Assembly (NCBI GenBank): GCA_963700865.1
Contig: CAVOZC010000018.1
Location: 1,178,001 to 1,242,000 of the forward strand
DNA: 64,000 nt
Reading direction: 5' to 3'
Origin: CAVOGJ01 sp963700865
GTDB lineage: Bacteria > Planctomycetota > Planctomycetia > Pirellulales > Pirellulaceae
A model generated the notes under the pieces. That model ran no database searches, was not told the DNA's origin, and saw only the letters and a list, made by a program, of their open reading frames with translations. A program made the position numbers and the translations under genes. Below are positions 40,622-48,636 of the stretch, piece after piece (within the stretch, counting starts at the first letter, position 1; every line of letters begins with the position of its first letter).

Positions 40622-40864
40622 GAGTTGCATGGGTGGTATGACGCCGGTGTGGGACGCTGGCTCAGCCAGGACCCGATTGGATTCGCGGCAGGCGATGCGA
40701 ATCTTTACAGATTTGTCGGGCATGGGGCGACGAATGCAACGGATCCGGACGGGCTTAAAATCCGTATTCGACTAAAAACCGAGTAAGATACGGAAGCTGC
40801 GAATAAGTTCGAGCAGATGGCGAAGGACACGTTCGTTAACGGTAACGATAAGACCGAAGTATGA
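40622..40864 (+). pseudogene. Rhs core C-terminus with broken toxin tip
   Basis: The frame reads ELHGWYDAGVGRWLSQDPIG, FAAGDANLYRFVG and TNATDPDGL, the classical end of the Rhs repeat-associated core. It continues KIRIRLKTE, a TAA stop, then in the same frame DTEAANKFEQMAKDTFVNGN and a second stop. The core upstream of the motif is missing, so the piece cannot be a functional Rhs protein. The residues after the core would have been the start of a C-terminal toxin. Confidence 0.75.
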
Positions 40865-41027
40865 CCTAGGGCAGCGCATTCCTTCGTGAAACTCACGAAC
40901 GCTTGTCCCAGGCTACGGTGAGCCACGCCTTCGGCGTGGATGGAGATCGACACCAGACGGAATTTCCTTAGTGTTTTGCGCGGTTACCTCTTAAACCGCC
41001 GGTACCCGTTACGAGATAGACGAGATG

Positions 41028-41263
41028 GACCCCTCCGAGCTTGCTCGGGGGTGAACGTGGTCGGTGGCTAAGCGCGCCCACGACAGCCCGGTTATCGGTC
41101 GAGCCAGAGACGTCATCTCGACCTGACTGCTCCGAGACCGAAACCTGAACGTGTGGCCTCGGAGCCCGCACGCGGAGCGACGTCGCTCGCTCGGCCAAGG
41201 GTTGTGCCCGCCGGCCCTCCTAGCGGATGACCTGATTCACCCCCGAGCAAGCTCGTGGGGGTC
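41028..41263. mobile_element. MITE-like 236-bp element, copy 1
   Basis: The left end GACCCCTCCGAGCTTGCTCG is matched by the right end, which reads GACCCCCACGAGCTTGCTCG on the other strand. The match continues imperfectly inward for about 45-50 bp. Each end also folds on itself around GAGC-AA-GCTC. There is no transposase inside. The copy is flanked by other repeats, so a target duplication cannot be read. Confidence 0.7.
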
Positions 41264-41336
41264 TCGTCGCCGCTTTCGTTCAACTGAATAGCAGCGTTGG
41301 TCCCTGAGTTCGGACCGGTTGCGGTCTTTTTCTCGT

Positions 41337-42071
41337 CACGTCCGCAAGGTCGGTGTCTTCGCTTCGTGGTGGTTCTTCCCGCACGGGAAGGTGAGGTAAC
41401 GTCACTCGCGATGCTCCCCTCCCCAGCCCTCCCCACGCGCCTGCGGTTTGATTTGCTGGGGGGATCACCACCGCGACGTCGCCGCATTTCGTCGCGGCCG
41501 ATGGTAATTTGCCTTTGCTCGTTTGCCATCAAATCACCTTCAGGCGGGGGGAGGGAGAGTTTGGGGGACCGCGACGTTTGCAGGCGACCACGACCGTCCG
41601 CAAGGTCTGTGTCTTCGATCCGTGTTCCTTGCCTTCTTTTTGGCTGCTCACGAGATGGACCCCTCCGAGCTTGCTCGGGGGTGAACGTGGTCGATGGCTA
41701 AGCGCGCCGGCGACAGCCCGGCCATCGGTCGAGCCAGAGACATGATCTCGACCTGACTGCTCCGAGACCGAAACCTGAACGTGTGGCCTCGGACCCCGCA
41801 CGCGCAGCGACGTCGCTCGCTCGGCCAAGGGTTGCGCCCGCCGGGCCTTTTAGCGGATGACCTGATTCACCTCCGAGCAAGCTCGGGGGGGTCTCGTCGC
41901 CGTAGCGGATGGTCTTTCGGTGAAGATCACGTCCAAGATCCCGTAGCACCACGACACGGTGAGCGCAAAACCAACACCAGACACCCTGCTTTGGCTGGCG
42001 GTTCCTCACGCAGGCACGGAGTCCCGATGGCGACTTGCTCACAGCGTCGTTCCTTGCCTCCGTGGTATCAG
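41337..42071. repeat. Near-identical ~735-bp duplication, copy 1
   Basis: From CACGTCCGCAAGGTCGGTG to GTGGTATCAG this block equals 46035-46769 with two differences I noticed (near 41426 and 42067). It includes the whole MITE-like copy 2 and two copies of a ~27-bp word containing CCGCAAGGTCTGTGTCTTCG. Confidence 0.92.
41658..41893. mobile_element. MITE-like 236-bp element, copy 2
   Basis: Same inverted ends as copy 1; the right end is the CACCTCCGAGCAAGCTCGGG variant. This copy lies inside the 735-bp duplication and is identical to copy 6 at 46356. Confidence 0.7.
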
Positions 42072-42075
42072 TGGC

Positions 42076-42373
42076 TCTGTGAGAAATATCTGCCGTCAGC
42101 GGTCGACACCTGGTGGCAGGGTTACCGGGGTGTCATCCCCCCCCTGAGCGTCGATTAGCGCGCATCCGCGGTTGCAAATACGTTTGCGAAGTCGGTGTCG
42201 CGGATCGCTCGTTCTTGGCGGCTGGCCATGAAGATCTCAGCCGAGACTCCTCTGAGCTTGCTCGGAGGTGAACGTGGTCTCCCGCTAAATGTCGCACGGT
42301 TGCTCCCTGCGGACTCGGCCATGGCAATACAGGTCGCTGCCGATGGTCTGCAACATCGCGTTCTCGAGCGACC
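42076..42373. repeat. ~298-bp duplication carrying the ribD 3' end, copy 1
   Basis: This equals 47274-47570 with three differences seen (one C in a C-run, and substitutions near 42157 and 42250). The last 89 bp (42285-42373) are the antisense of the final ~29 codons of ribD, ending with its TAG stop. Confidence 0.92.
42285..42373 (-). pseudogene. ribD: Captured 3' fragment of ribD
   Basis: Read on the minus strand it encodes WSLENAMLQTIGSDLYCHGR plus VRREQPCDI and a stop, identical to the C-terminus of the genuine ribD at 47482. It has no upstream coding sequence. Confidence 0.9.
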
Positions 42374-42424
42374 GCGTCCGCAAGGTCTGTGTCTTCGATC
42401 CGTGGTGGTAACCATAACGAGATG

Positions 42425-42659
42425 GACCCCTCCGAGCTTGCTCGGGGGTGAACGTTGTCGATGGCTAAGCGCGCCGCAACAGCCCGGTTATCGGTCGAGC
42501 CAGAGACGTCATCTCGACCTGACTGCTCCGAGACCGAAACCTGAACGTGTGGCCTCGGAGCCCGCACGCGCAGCGACGTCGCTCGCTCGGCCAAGGGTTG
42601 TGCCCGCCGGCCCTCCTAGCGGATGACCTGATTCACCCCCGAGCAAGCTCGTGGGGGTC
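42425..42659. mobile_element. MITE-like 236-bp element, copy 3
   Basis: 235 bp with the same inverted ends. Copies 3, 4 and 5 follow each other with a 373-374 bp period; the ~138-bp spacer contains the GAATAGCAGCGTTGGTCCCT segment and one CCGCAAGGTC word. Confidence 0.7.
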
Positions 42660-42797
42660 TCGTCGCCGCTTTCGTTCAACTGAATAGCAGCGTTGGTCCC
42701 TGAGTTCGGACCGGTTGCGGTCTTTTTCTCGTCACGTCCGCAAGGTCGGTGACTTCGCTTCGTGTTCCTTGCCTTCTTTTTGGCTGCTCACGAGATG

Positions 42798-43033
42798 GAC
42801 CCCTCCGAGCTTGCTCGGGGGTGAACGTGGTCGGTGGCGAAGCGCGCCGGCGACAGCCCGGCTATCGGTCGAGCCAAAGACGTGATCTCAACATGACTTG
42901 TCCGAGACCGAAACCTGAACGTGTGGCCTCGGATCCCGCACGCGCAGCGACGTCGCTCGCTCGGCCAAGGGGTGCGCCCGCCGGGCCTCCTAGCGGATGA
43001 CCTGATTCACCCCCGAGCAAGCTCGTGGGGGTC
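42798..43033. mobile_element. MITE-like 236-bp element, copy 4
   Basis: 236 bp with the same inverted ends, and the most diverged interior (for example CTCAACATGACTTGTCCGAG). It is the middle unit of the tandem trio. Confidence 0.7.
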
Positions 43034-43171
43034 TCGTCGCCGCTTTCGTTCAACTGAATAGCAGCGTTGGTCCCTGAGTTCGGACCGGTTGCGGTCTTTT
43101 TCTCGTCACGTCCGCAAGGTCTGTGTCTTCGATTCGTGTTCCTTGCCTTCTTTTTGGCTGCTCACGAGATG

Positions 43172-43407
43172 GACCCCTCCGAGCTTGCTCGGGGGTGAAC
43201 GTGGTCGGTGGCTAAGCGCGCCCGCGACAGCCCGGCTATCGGTCGAGCCAGAGACGTGATCTCGACCTGACTGCTCCGAGACCGAAACCTGAACGTGTGG
43301 CCTCGGAGCCCGCACGCGCAGCGACGTCGCTCGCTCGGCCAAGGGTTGTGCCCGCCGGCCCTCCTAGCGGTGGACCTGATTCACCCCCGAGCAAGCTCGG
43401 GGGGGTC
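43172..43407. mobile_element. MITE-like 236-bp element, copy 5
   Basis: 236 bp with the same inverted ends. It lies immediately upstream of the Rhs fragment at 43522, followed by the ATGGTCTTTCGGTGAAGATC segment also seen in copies 2 and 6. Confidence 0.7.
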
Positions 43408-43521
43408 TCGTCGCCGTAGCGGATGGTCTTTCGGTGAAGATCACGTCCAAGATCCCGTAGCACCACCGTCCGCAAGGTCTGTGTCTTCGATTCGTGTTGT
43501 CGTACGAATCTGGCTGGCGGG

Positions 43522-44021
43522 ATGGGAGGTGGGGGGTGGATCGACGATGCGGCGGACGCCGCCGGAGACGCTGCCAAGCAGATCGGCAAGAGAGGAGGAA
43601 TCAAAGGCTGGATTAGCAGGCTTTGGCCGTGGTCGGCCGATGCGTCAAGGGAGTTAACGAGGACTGGCGATATCGGTGCGCAGATCGTGAAATGGGGACA
43701 AGCTCAGAGCGCAGAGGATGTCGCGATGCCCCTCGCCCGCGCACGTCGCCTCACGCGCGCTGGCGTACAAGATATGGTACGGAATGGACTCACGCGACAA
43801 TGGGACGCTGGCTCAGCCAGGACCCGATTGGATTCGCGGCGGGGGATGCGAATCTTTACAGATACGTCGGGAATGGGGCGACGAATGCGACGGACCCGAG
43901 TGGCCTCTTTGAAGGTGCCCACTTTAGTTCCCGTGATTTTCGTGCCTATCAAGAATGGCGAGACAACGCCCGCAGTGGCAACAACCAACAAGGCGGTTTG
44001 CATATCCCACCGCTTATATAA
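43522..44021 (+). pseudogene. Rhs tail module plus displaced Rhs core end
   Basis: Two pieces lie in different frames. 43522-43800 (frame of ATG 43522) encodes GGGGWIDDAADAAGDAAKQI and a helical region ending SRELTRTGDIGAQIVKWGQA, which looks like a post-core 'pre-toxin' segment. From about 43785, in another frame, the Rhs core signature appears: MGRWLSQDPIGFAAGDANLY, RYVGNGATNATDPSGL. It continues with FEGAHFSSRDFRAYQEWRD and stops at TAA 44019. A post-core segment in front of a core end is the reverse of normal order. This fits an old tip displaced by recombination with a new core and tip. Confidence 0.7.
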
Positions 44022-44045
44022 AATCCTCGTTTTGCTCCCTTCGGC

Positions 44046-44489
44046 GTGGACGATGAAGCGATAAATCCTGCCGATCTGCTCGAAAACTTCGACATCAATT
44101 ACAATTGCCATTCTCATGCTTGGCACGGCGGTAGGGGAGATAGCAACGGCAATGACCCCATGGTGCCCCCGGGCAGCGGACCTCGCTGGGATAATAGTCC
44201 CATAGACGACTTCCCTGCCCATGGACCGCTGAACCCCAAAAGCCCCAAGGATAGACCACGCCCTGGCGACATTGTGGTTTACGTCTTTGACAAAAACCAC
44301 AACGGAAAAGTCGACAATTACAAAGAAACAACGCACTCGGCAGTGGTTACGCGAATCGACGCAAATGGAAACGTGGTCGCAGTTGAGAGCAAATTTGGCA
44401 ACCTGGGACTTGGCGAGCATCATCCCAACGACCCTTGGGTCGTCGAGAGAAACGGTCGCCCCACATTTATTTTTAGAATCACCAAGTGA
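44046..44489 (+). CDS. Candidate Rhs toxin domain (cysteine-peptidase-like), orphan
   Basis: A 147-residue frame in phase with the Rhs core end upstream but separated from it by TAA 44019. GTG 44046 is the first possible independent start. Conserved-looking features are YNCHSHAWHGGRGD (candidate nucleophile Cys), RPRPGDIVVYVFDKNHNGK, THSAVVTRIDANG (candidate His) and VAVESKFGNLG (candidate third residue). It ends with HHPNDPWVVERNGRPTFIFR. The order C...GD-V-Y...HSAVV...SK-G resembles NlpC/papain-like cysteine-peptidase domains found as polymorphic toxin tips. Activity is inferred, not shown. A secreted-type protein gene follows after 14 bp. Confidence 0.6.
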   Translation: MDDEAINPADLLENFDINYNCHSHAWHGGRGDSNGNDPMVPPGSGPRWDNSPIDDFPAHGPLNPKSPKDRPRPGDIVVYVFDKNHNGKVDNYKETTHSAVVTRIDANGNVVAVESKFGNLGLGEHHPNDPWVVERNGRPTFIFRITK

Positions 44490-44503
44490 TTGTTGAGTTA
44501 ACC

Positions 44504-45100
44504 ATGAAACGAAAAACCTACCAAGCTGTGTCGATTTTCTTTGCGCTGTTAATGATCCTCCCGAGAGAATCGTTAGTGTCCCAGCAGTTGGAAAATGCCG
44601 AGAGCTATCGCGTACGCCTTCAGGGTCCACTCGATGCCAATGAGCTCAACCGACCATATGAGTTGGGGGCCATTGGTTTGTTGATGAAATTACGCGATGA
44701 CTTTGTCGCAGCCGAGAAACAGCCGTCCCATCTTTATTTGTTGCCAGCACCTAACGATTGGATTTCAGCAGATGAGGCCGTAGCCTTATTTCGATACGTC
44801 TACGACAAAACTCCTTGCGTGGCGGCATATAGCCTTGACAGTTTCATTAATATCAGCAGTCGATCAACGATTGGCAGCGAGGCAAGACGAATGATCTATA
44901 GCTTTGGCGGAGGTGGATATCCGCCGATTGGCCTCGGGGCACCGCCCTATCGTAAATATGACGAAGAAGTGTTTGGCATCGTGGCACTCCGTAAACGCGT
45001 CTTGGATCGAATTGCGCAGCAGATTGATGCCAACCTGCTGCCGTCCAAAGACGCTAGTCAACATGGCTCTAGGTTGTTAGAAAACGACCTACCTGAGTAG
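44504..45100 (+). CDS. Candidate immunity protein, exported
   Basis: A 198-residue protein from ATG 44504, 14 bp after the toxin-like frame. It starts MKRKTYQAVSIFFALLMILP, a signal peptide or lipoprotein-like leader, followed by PRESLVSQQLENAESYRVRL. The rest is soluble with no domain I recognise (SADEAVALFRYVYDKTPCVA, FGGGGYPPIGLGAPPYRKY). Its GC content is lower than that of the flanking core genes. Its position directly behind a toxin tip is that of immunity genes in Rhs cassettes. An exported immunity protein would suit a toxin acting in the periplasm. The function is inference from position only. Confidence 0.5.
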   Translation: MKRKTYQAVSIFFALLMILPRESLVSQQLENAESYRVRLQGPLDANELNRPYELGAIGLLMKLRDDFVAAEKQPSHLYLLPAPNDWISADEAVALFRYVYDKTPCVAAYSLDSFINISSRSTIGSEARRMIYSFGGGGYPPIGLGAPPYRKYDEEVFGIVALRKRVLDRIAQQIDANLLPSKDASQHGSRLLENDLPE

Positions 45101-45150
45101 TGGTAATTTAACTTGGTTTTCACCCCGACGCGTTCAACTGAATAGCACCG

Positions 45151-45462
45151 TTGATCCCTGAGTCCGGACCGACTGCGGTCTTCTTCTCGTTACTGCCCCA
45201 TAGGCGTTCATGCGTGTTGTGCCTGTCTCGGGCCGAAAGCATGGCGATTGCGATGCTCCTTATCGGCTCGCCAGAAAGAATGGGCGCAGCCCCGGGCTGC
45301 CCGTATCTAAATGGTAAAACAATGATCGGCTTAGGAGGGCTAGAAACGAAGTCTGCCGAACGCCCAATCGGAGCAGGTATCGCGGGGCACCACGGTTATT
45401 CCATCTGGACGCGAGACGGCAACCGTAAGAATCAAGACCGCTCGGGGGGACCTAACAAATGA
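45151..45462 (+). pseudogene. Possible orphan toxin-tip fragment
   Basis: A frame whose first part (IPESGPTAVFFSLL) is a diverged copy of the repeat GAATAGCAGCGTTGGTCCCT segment. Its last ~50 residues (CPYLNGKTMIGLGGLETKSA, HGYSIWTRDGNRKNQDRSG) are unique. Its stop overlaps the start of the next gene by ATGA, suggesting translational coupling. It is probably the C-terminal stub of a lost Rhs toxin. Confidence 0.35.
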
Positions 45463-45947
45463 ATCACGTCGTGCACCGCTGCGCGATCGGTTTCTTATTC
45501 TCCGCAATTGTTGGATGTCCTGAGAGCCACGCGCCTTGGCCCACACTCGGGCAATTATCCGACTCCGATCCGACGATCTTGGTACACATTTCCGCGAACA
45601 CGTTCGCGCCATCAACCAAAATTCGACGTAACGGAATCGAGTTCTCATGCGGCGTCGATCCGGGCACGGCCGCTATTATCTACGTTGAGACATTCGATAA
45701 TGACTTTCGCACACCAGAAAATGTGGTTGTCCACGAGACGACGCTTGCGTCACTTCTCGCGGTATGTGGTTCCGATGAGTCGGGGGCAGTGATCCACGAA
45801 GAAGGATATTGTTTCTACGTCTGCGCTCCCGTCAGGATGGAATGCTGCGTTTCGCGACAAACCCCACGGCAGCAGCCGAGTCCAATGGCTCTTCCAGCGT
45901 TCGCGAAAGACGCTGTCGGCGCCGATTCCTTGGTAATTCTCCGTTAA
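45459..45947 (+). CDS. Candidate immunity or lipoprotein gene in the Rhs region
   Basis: A 162-residue frame from ATG 45459. It starts MNHVVHRCAIGFLFSAIVGC, a lipoprotein-type signal with lipobox-like SAIVGC. It continues ESHAPWPTLGQLSDSDPTIL, KIRRNGIEFSCGVDPGTAAI and FDNDFRTPENVVVHETTLAS. It is rich in Cys (seven or more). I recognise no family. The 4-nt overlap with the fragment upstream and the position between Rhs-associated repeats suggest an immunity protein left behind from a toxin-immunity pair. Confidence 0.45.
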   Translation: MNHVVHRCAIGFLFSAIVGCPESHAPWPTLGQLSDSDPTILVHISANTFAPSTKIRRNGIEFSCGVDPGTAAIIYVETFDNDFRTPENVVVHETTLASLLAVCGSDESGAVIHEEGYCFYVCAPVRMECCVSRQTPRQQPSPMALPAFAKDAVGADSLVILR

Positions 45948-46034
45948 GTGAATGTCCAATAGCACCCGCAAGGTCTGTGTCTTCGATTCGTGTTTGATTC
46001 GTGTTCTTCTCATACTGCGCATTCAGCTGCACTT

Positions 46035-46769
46035 CACGTCCGCAAGGTCGGTGTCTTCGCTTCGTGGTGGTTCTTCCCGCACGGGAAGGTGAGGTAACGT
46101 CACTCGCGATGCTCCCCTCCCCAACCCTCCCCACGCGCCTGCGGTTTGATTTGCTGGGGGGATCACCACCGCGACGTCGCCGCATTTCGTCGCGGCCGAT
46201 GGTAATTTGCCTTTGCTCGTTTGCCATCAAATCACCTTCAGGCGGGGGGAGGGAGAGTTTGGGGGACCGCGACGTTTGCAGGCGACCACGACCGTCCGCA
46301 AGGTCTGTGTCTTCGATCCGTGTTCCTTGCCTTCTTTTTGGCTGCTCACGAGATGGACCCCTCCGAGCTTGCTCGGGGGTGAACGTGGTCGATGGCTAAG
46401 CGCGCCGGCGACAGCCCGGCCATCGGTCGAGCCAGAGACATGATCTCGACCTGACTGCTCCGAGACCGAAACCTGAACGTGTGGCCTCGGACCCCGCACG
46501 CGCAGCGACGTCGCTCGCTCGGCCAAGGGTTGCGCCCGCCGGGCCTTTTAGCGGATGACCTGATTCACCTCCGAGCAAGCTCGGGGGGGTCTCGTCGCCG
46601 TAGCGGATGGTCTTTCGGTGAAGATCACGTCCAAGATCCCGTAGCACCACGACACGGTGAGCGCAAAACCAACACCAGACACCCTGCTTTGGCTGGCGGT
46701 TCCTCACGCAGGCACGGAGTCCCGATGGCGACTTGCTCACAGCGTCGTTCCTTGCCTCCGTGGTCTCAG
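46035..46769. repeat. Near-identical ~735-bp duplication, copy 2
   Basis: Second copy of 41337-42071. It ends ...CGTGGTCTCAG immediately before the group II intron-like GTGCG at 46770. Confidence 0.92.
46356..46591. mobile_element. MITE-like 236-bp element, copy 6
   Basis: Identical to copy 2 because it lies inside the duplicated block. Confidence 0.7.
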
Positions 46770-47273
46770 GTGCGCCAGGCGAAGCCTGGCTGATCTACTC
46801 AAATGAAAGGAGTTGATCATGATAATTGTTCGTTAGTCATGTAGCTACTCAGGCGGTGCTCTCGTGGTAACTCGGTCACCGAAGCCCTGAGTCTAGCGAA
46901 GGTGTCAGCCGTAATGCGTAAGCGTGAACCCGATTCAGCCTCGTTACACTTCTTCCGAGTGGCCAGCTTTTCGGAGATGGTAAAGCCATCACGGGTCGTC
47001 AAGCAACGAACAGATGCAGCGATCCGACTCGGCGGGGTGACTGGGGACAGCGGGCACCGAAAGATCAGTCAGGAACCTGGGAGGCCCACGTCGGCGAGTC
47101 CCAGCTCAACGCTCTGCGGAAATCCATAACCACAGAACGGCCAATGTGGGAGTCGGACAGGCTCATAATAGTGATGACTCGCAGTAACTCGCGACGAGCG
47201 AAGGAGCCTGACGAAGGATGTGTTTTCATTCAACAACGTTTTGAGAGCCGCTTGATAGAAATGTCCACTACGG
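46770..47273 (+). mobile_element. Truncated group II intron (5' part only)
   Basis: The sequence begins GTGCGCCAGGCGAAGCCTGG, matching the GUGYG 5' end of bacterial group II introns, exactly where the duplicated block is interrupted. About 370 bp further on is GTGGGAGTCGGACAGGCTCA, then TAATAGTGATGACTCGCAGT and GCGAAGGAGCCTGACG. I recognise these as the stretch before intron-encoded maturase genes ('MWESDRLIVVMKRSN..AKEPD'). The piece ends at ATGTCCACTACGG, where the maturase would start. No maturase, domain V or 3' end is present. The counterpart site at 42071 is uninterrupted (CAG-TGGC). Confidence 0.62.
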
Positions 47274-47570
47274 TCTGTGAGAAATATCTGCCGTCAGCGG
47301 TCGACACCTGGTGGCAGGGTTACCGGGGTGTCATCCCCCCCTGAGCGTCGATTAGTGCGCATCCGCGGTTGCAAATACGTTTGCGAAGTCGGTGTCGCGG
47401 ATCGCTCGTTCTTGGCGGCTGGCCATGAAGATCTCAGCCGAGACTCCTCCGAGCTTGCTCGGAGGTGAACGTGGTCTCCCGCTAAATGTCGCACGGTTGC
47501 TCCCTGCGGACTCGGCCATGGCAATACAGGTCGCTGCCGATGGTCTGCAACATCGCGTTCTCGAGCGACC
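47274..47570. repeat. ~298-bp duplication at the ribD 3' end, copy 2 (source copy)
   Basis: This copy is contiguous with the complete ribD gene, so it is the source of the fragment at 42076-42373. It contains the hairpin CTCCGAGCTTGCTCGGAG at 47446-47463, of the same family as the MITE-like ends. Confidence 0.9.
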
Positions 47571-48598
47571 ATCCTTGGGCGATCTTTTCCACGCCGATTC
47601 CGGCGACCGGCGTCGGCGCTTCAGCGCCGCCCGTGATGGTCGGTGCCACAAAGACATGCACCTCGTCGACCAGTTGGGCGTCAAAGAGGCTTCCCAGCAA
47701 ACGGCCGCCCCCCTCGACGAGGATGTTCGTCATCCCGGTGCGGGCGCAGGCGGCCAGGCAGCTCCGCAGGCCCGCGTGGGGCTCGTCTTCCCCAATCAGA
47801 ACAAAACAGCCAGCTTCTTCCAGCCGGTGCCTGCGCGGCGGCGGGCGCCCGCGGACCCACGGCGACCAGCAGGGGAGCGGAGGAGATGGTTTGCACCAGC
47901 TGCGAAGTGACGGGCAAGCGGGCTTGGCGGTCAAAGATGATACGAGTGGCGGTCCGGGGTCCATGGGGACTGGCGATCAAGCGCGGATCGTCGGCCAGGG
48001 CCGTGCCGATGCCGACAGCGATGCCATCGACACGGCCGCGGATTTGGTGGACGAGGGCCCGCGCGGCTTCACACGAGATCCAGCGACTGTCGTTGGTCCG
48101 CGTGGCGATCTTGCCGTCCAGGGTCATGGCCCATTTCGCAATGATCCAGGGTCGCTGCTGGTTGAGCCGCATCAGGTAGGGTGCGTTCAGCCACTCCGCC
48201 TCGCGCTCGAGCACTCCGGTGGTGACGCGGATTCCGGCGGATCGCAGTTCGGTGATGCCGCCGCCGTCGACTTGAGGAAAGGGGTCGCGCATGGCAACGA
48301 CGACCTGGGGAATCCCCGCCTGCAGGATGGCGCGGGTGCAGGGCCCCGTTTTGCCTTGATGACAACATGGCTCGAGGGTGACATAGAGCGTAGCGTCTGG
48401 TGGCGTTTCGCTGAGTTGTTGGAGTGCGGCGACTTCGGCATGATCGCCACCGTAGTGGGTGTGCCAGCCCTCGGCCAGCACGTCCGCGCCGCGGGCGATG
48501 ACGCAACCGACCATCGGATTGGGTTCAACCGCCCCCTGACCTCGAGCCGCCAAGGCGAGGGCTTGTCGCATGTGGACCGTGTGTAGGTCAGTAGGCAT
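47482..48598 (-). CDS. ribD: Riboflavin biosynthesis protein RibD (deaminase-reductase), frameshifted near 47835
   Basis: ATG 48598 (MPTDLHTVHMRQALALAARG) follows GAAGGTGATCGG. The N-terminal deaminase has VEPNPMVGCVI, DHAEVAAL and VTLEPCCHQGKTGPCTRAIL, the zinc site His, Cys, Cys. The reductase starts KWAMTLDGKIATRTNDSRWI and runs to LLVAVGPRAPAA, where the frame breaks. It continues as EEAGCFVLIGEDEPHAG, TNILVEGGGRLLGSLFDA, VHVFVAPTITGGAEAPTPV and ends REQPCDI. The two domains deaminate and reduce the pyrimidine intermediate of riboflavin synthesis. It is the last gene of a minus-strand tal-SEC-C-ribD group, 38 bp after the preceding gene. Confidence 0.9.
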
Positions 48599-48636
48599 CC
48601 GATCACCTTCGCGTGGATTCTCCCCGCGGAGAAGGG

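Noticed and set aside
40968..46526. A conserved minus-strand protein (MAERATSLRV...) in five or six of the repeats
   Set aside because: It is the same repeat read in one frame; conservation is explained by recent duplication, and no start signal or codon pattern supports translation.
41028..46591. CRISPR array suggested by many regular repeats
   Set aside because: Repeat units are 236-373 bp with inverted ends and no constant short spacers; no cas gene is present.
47486..48586. 366-codon plus-strand frame opposite ribD
   Set aside because: RibD motifs are clear on the minus strand; the plus frame has no recognisable domain.
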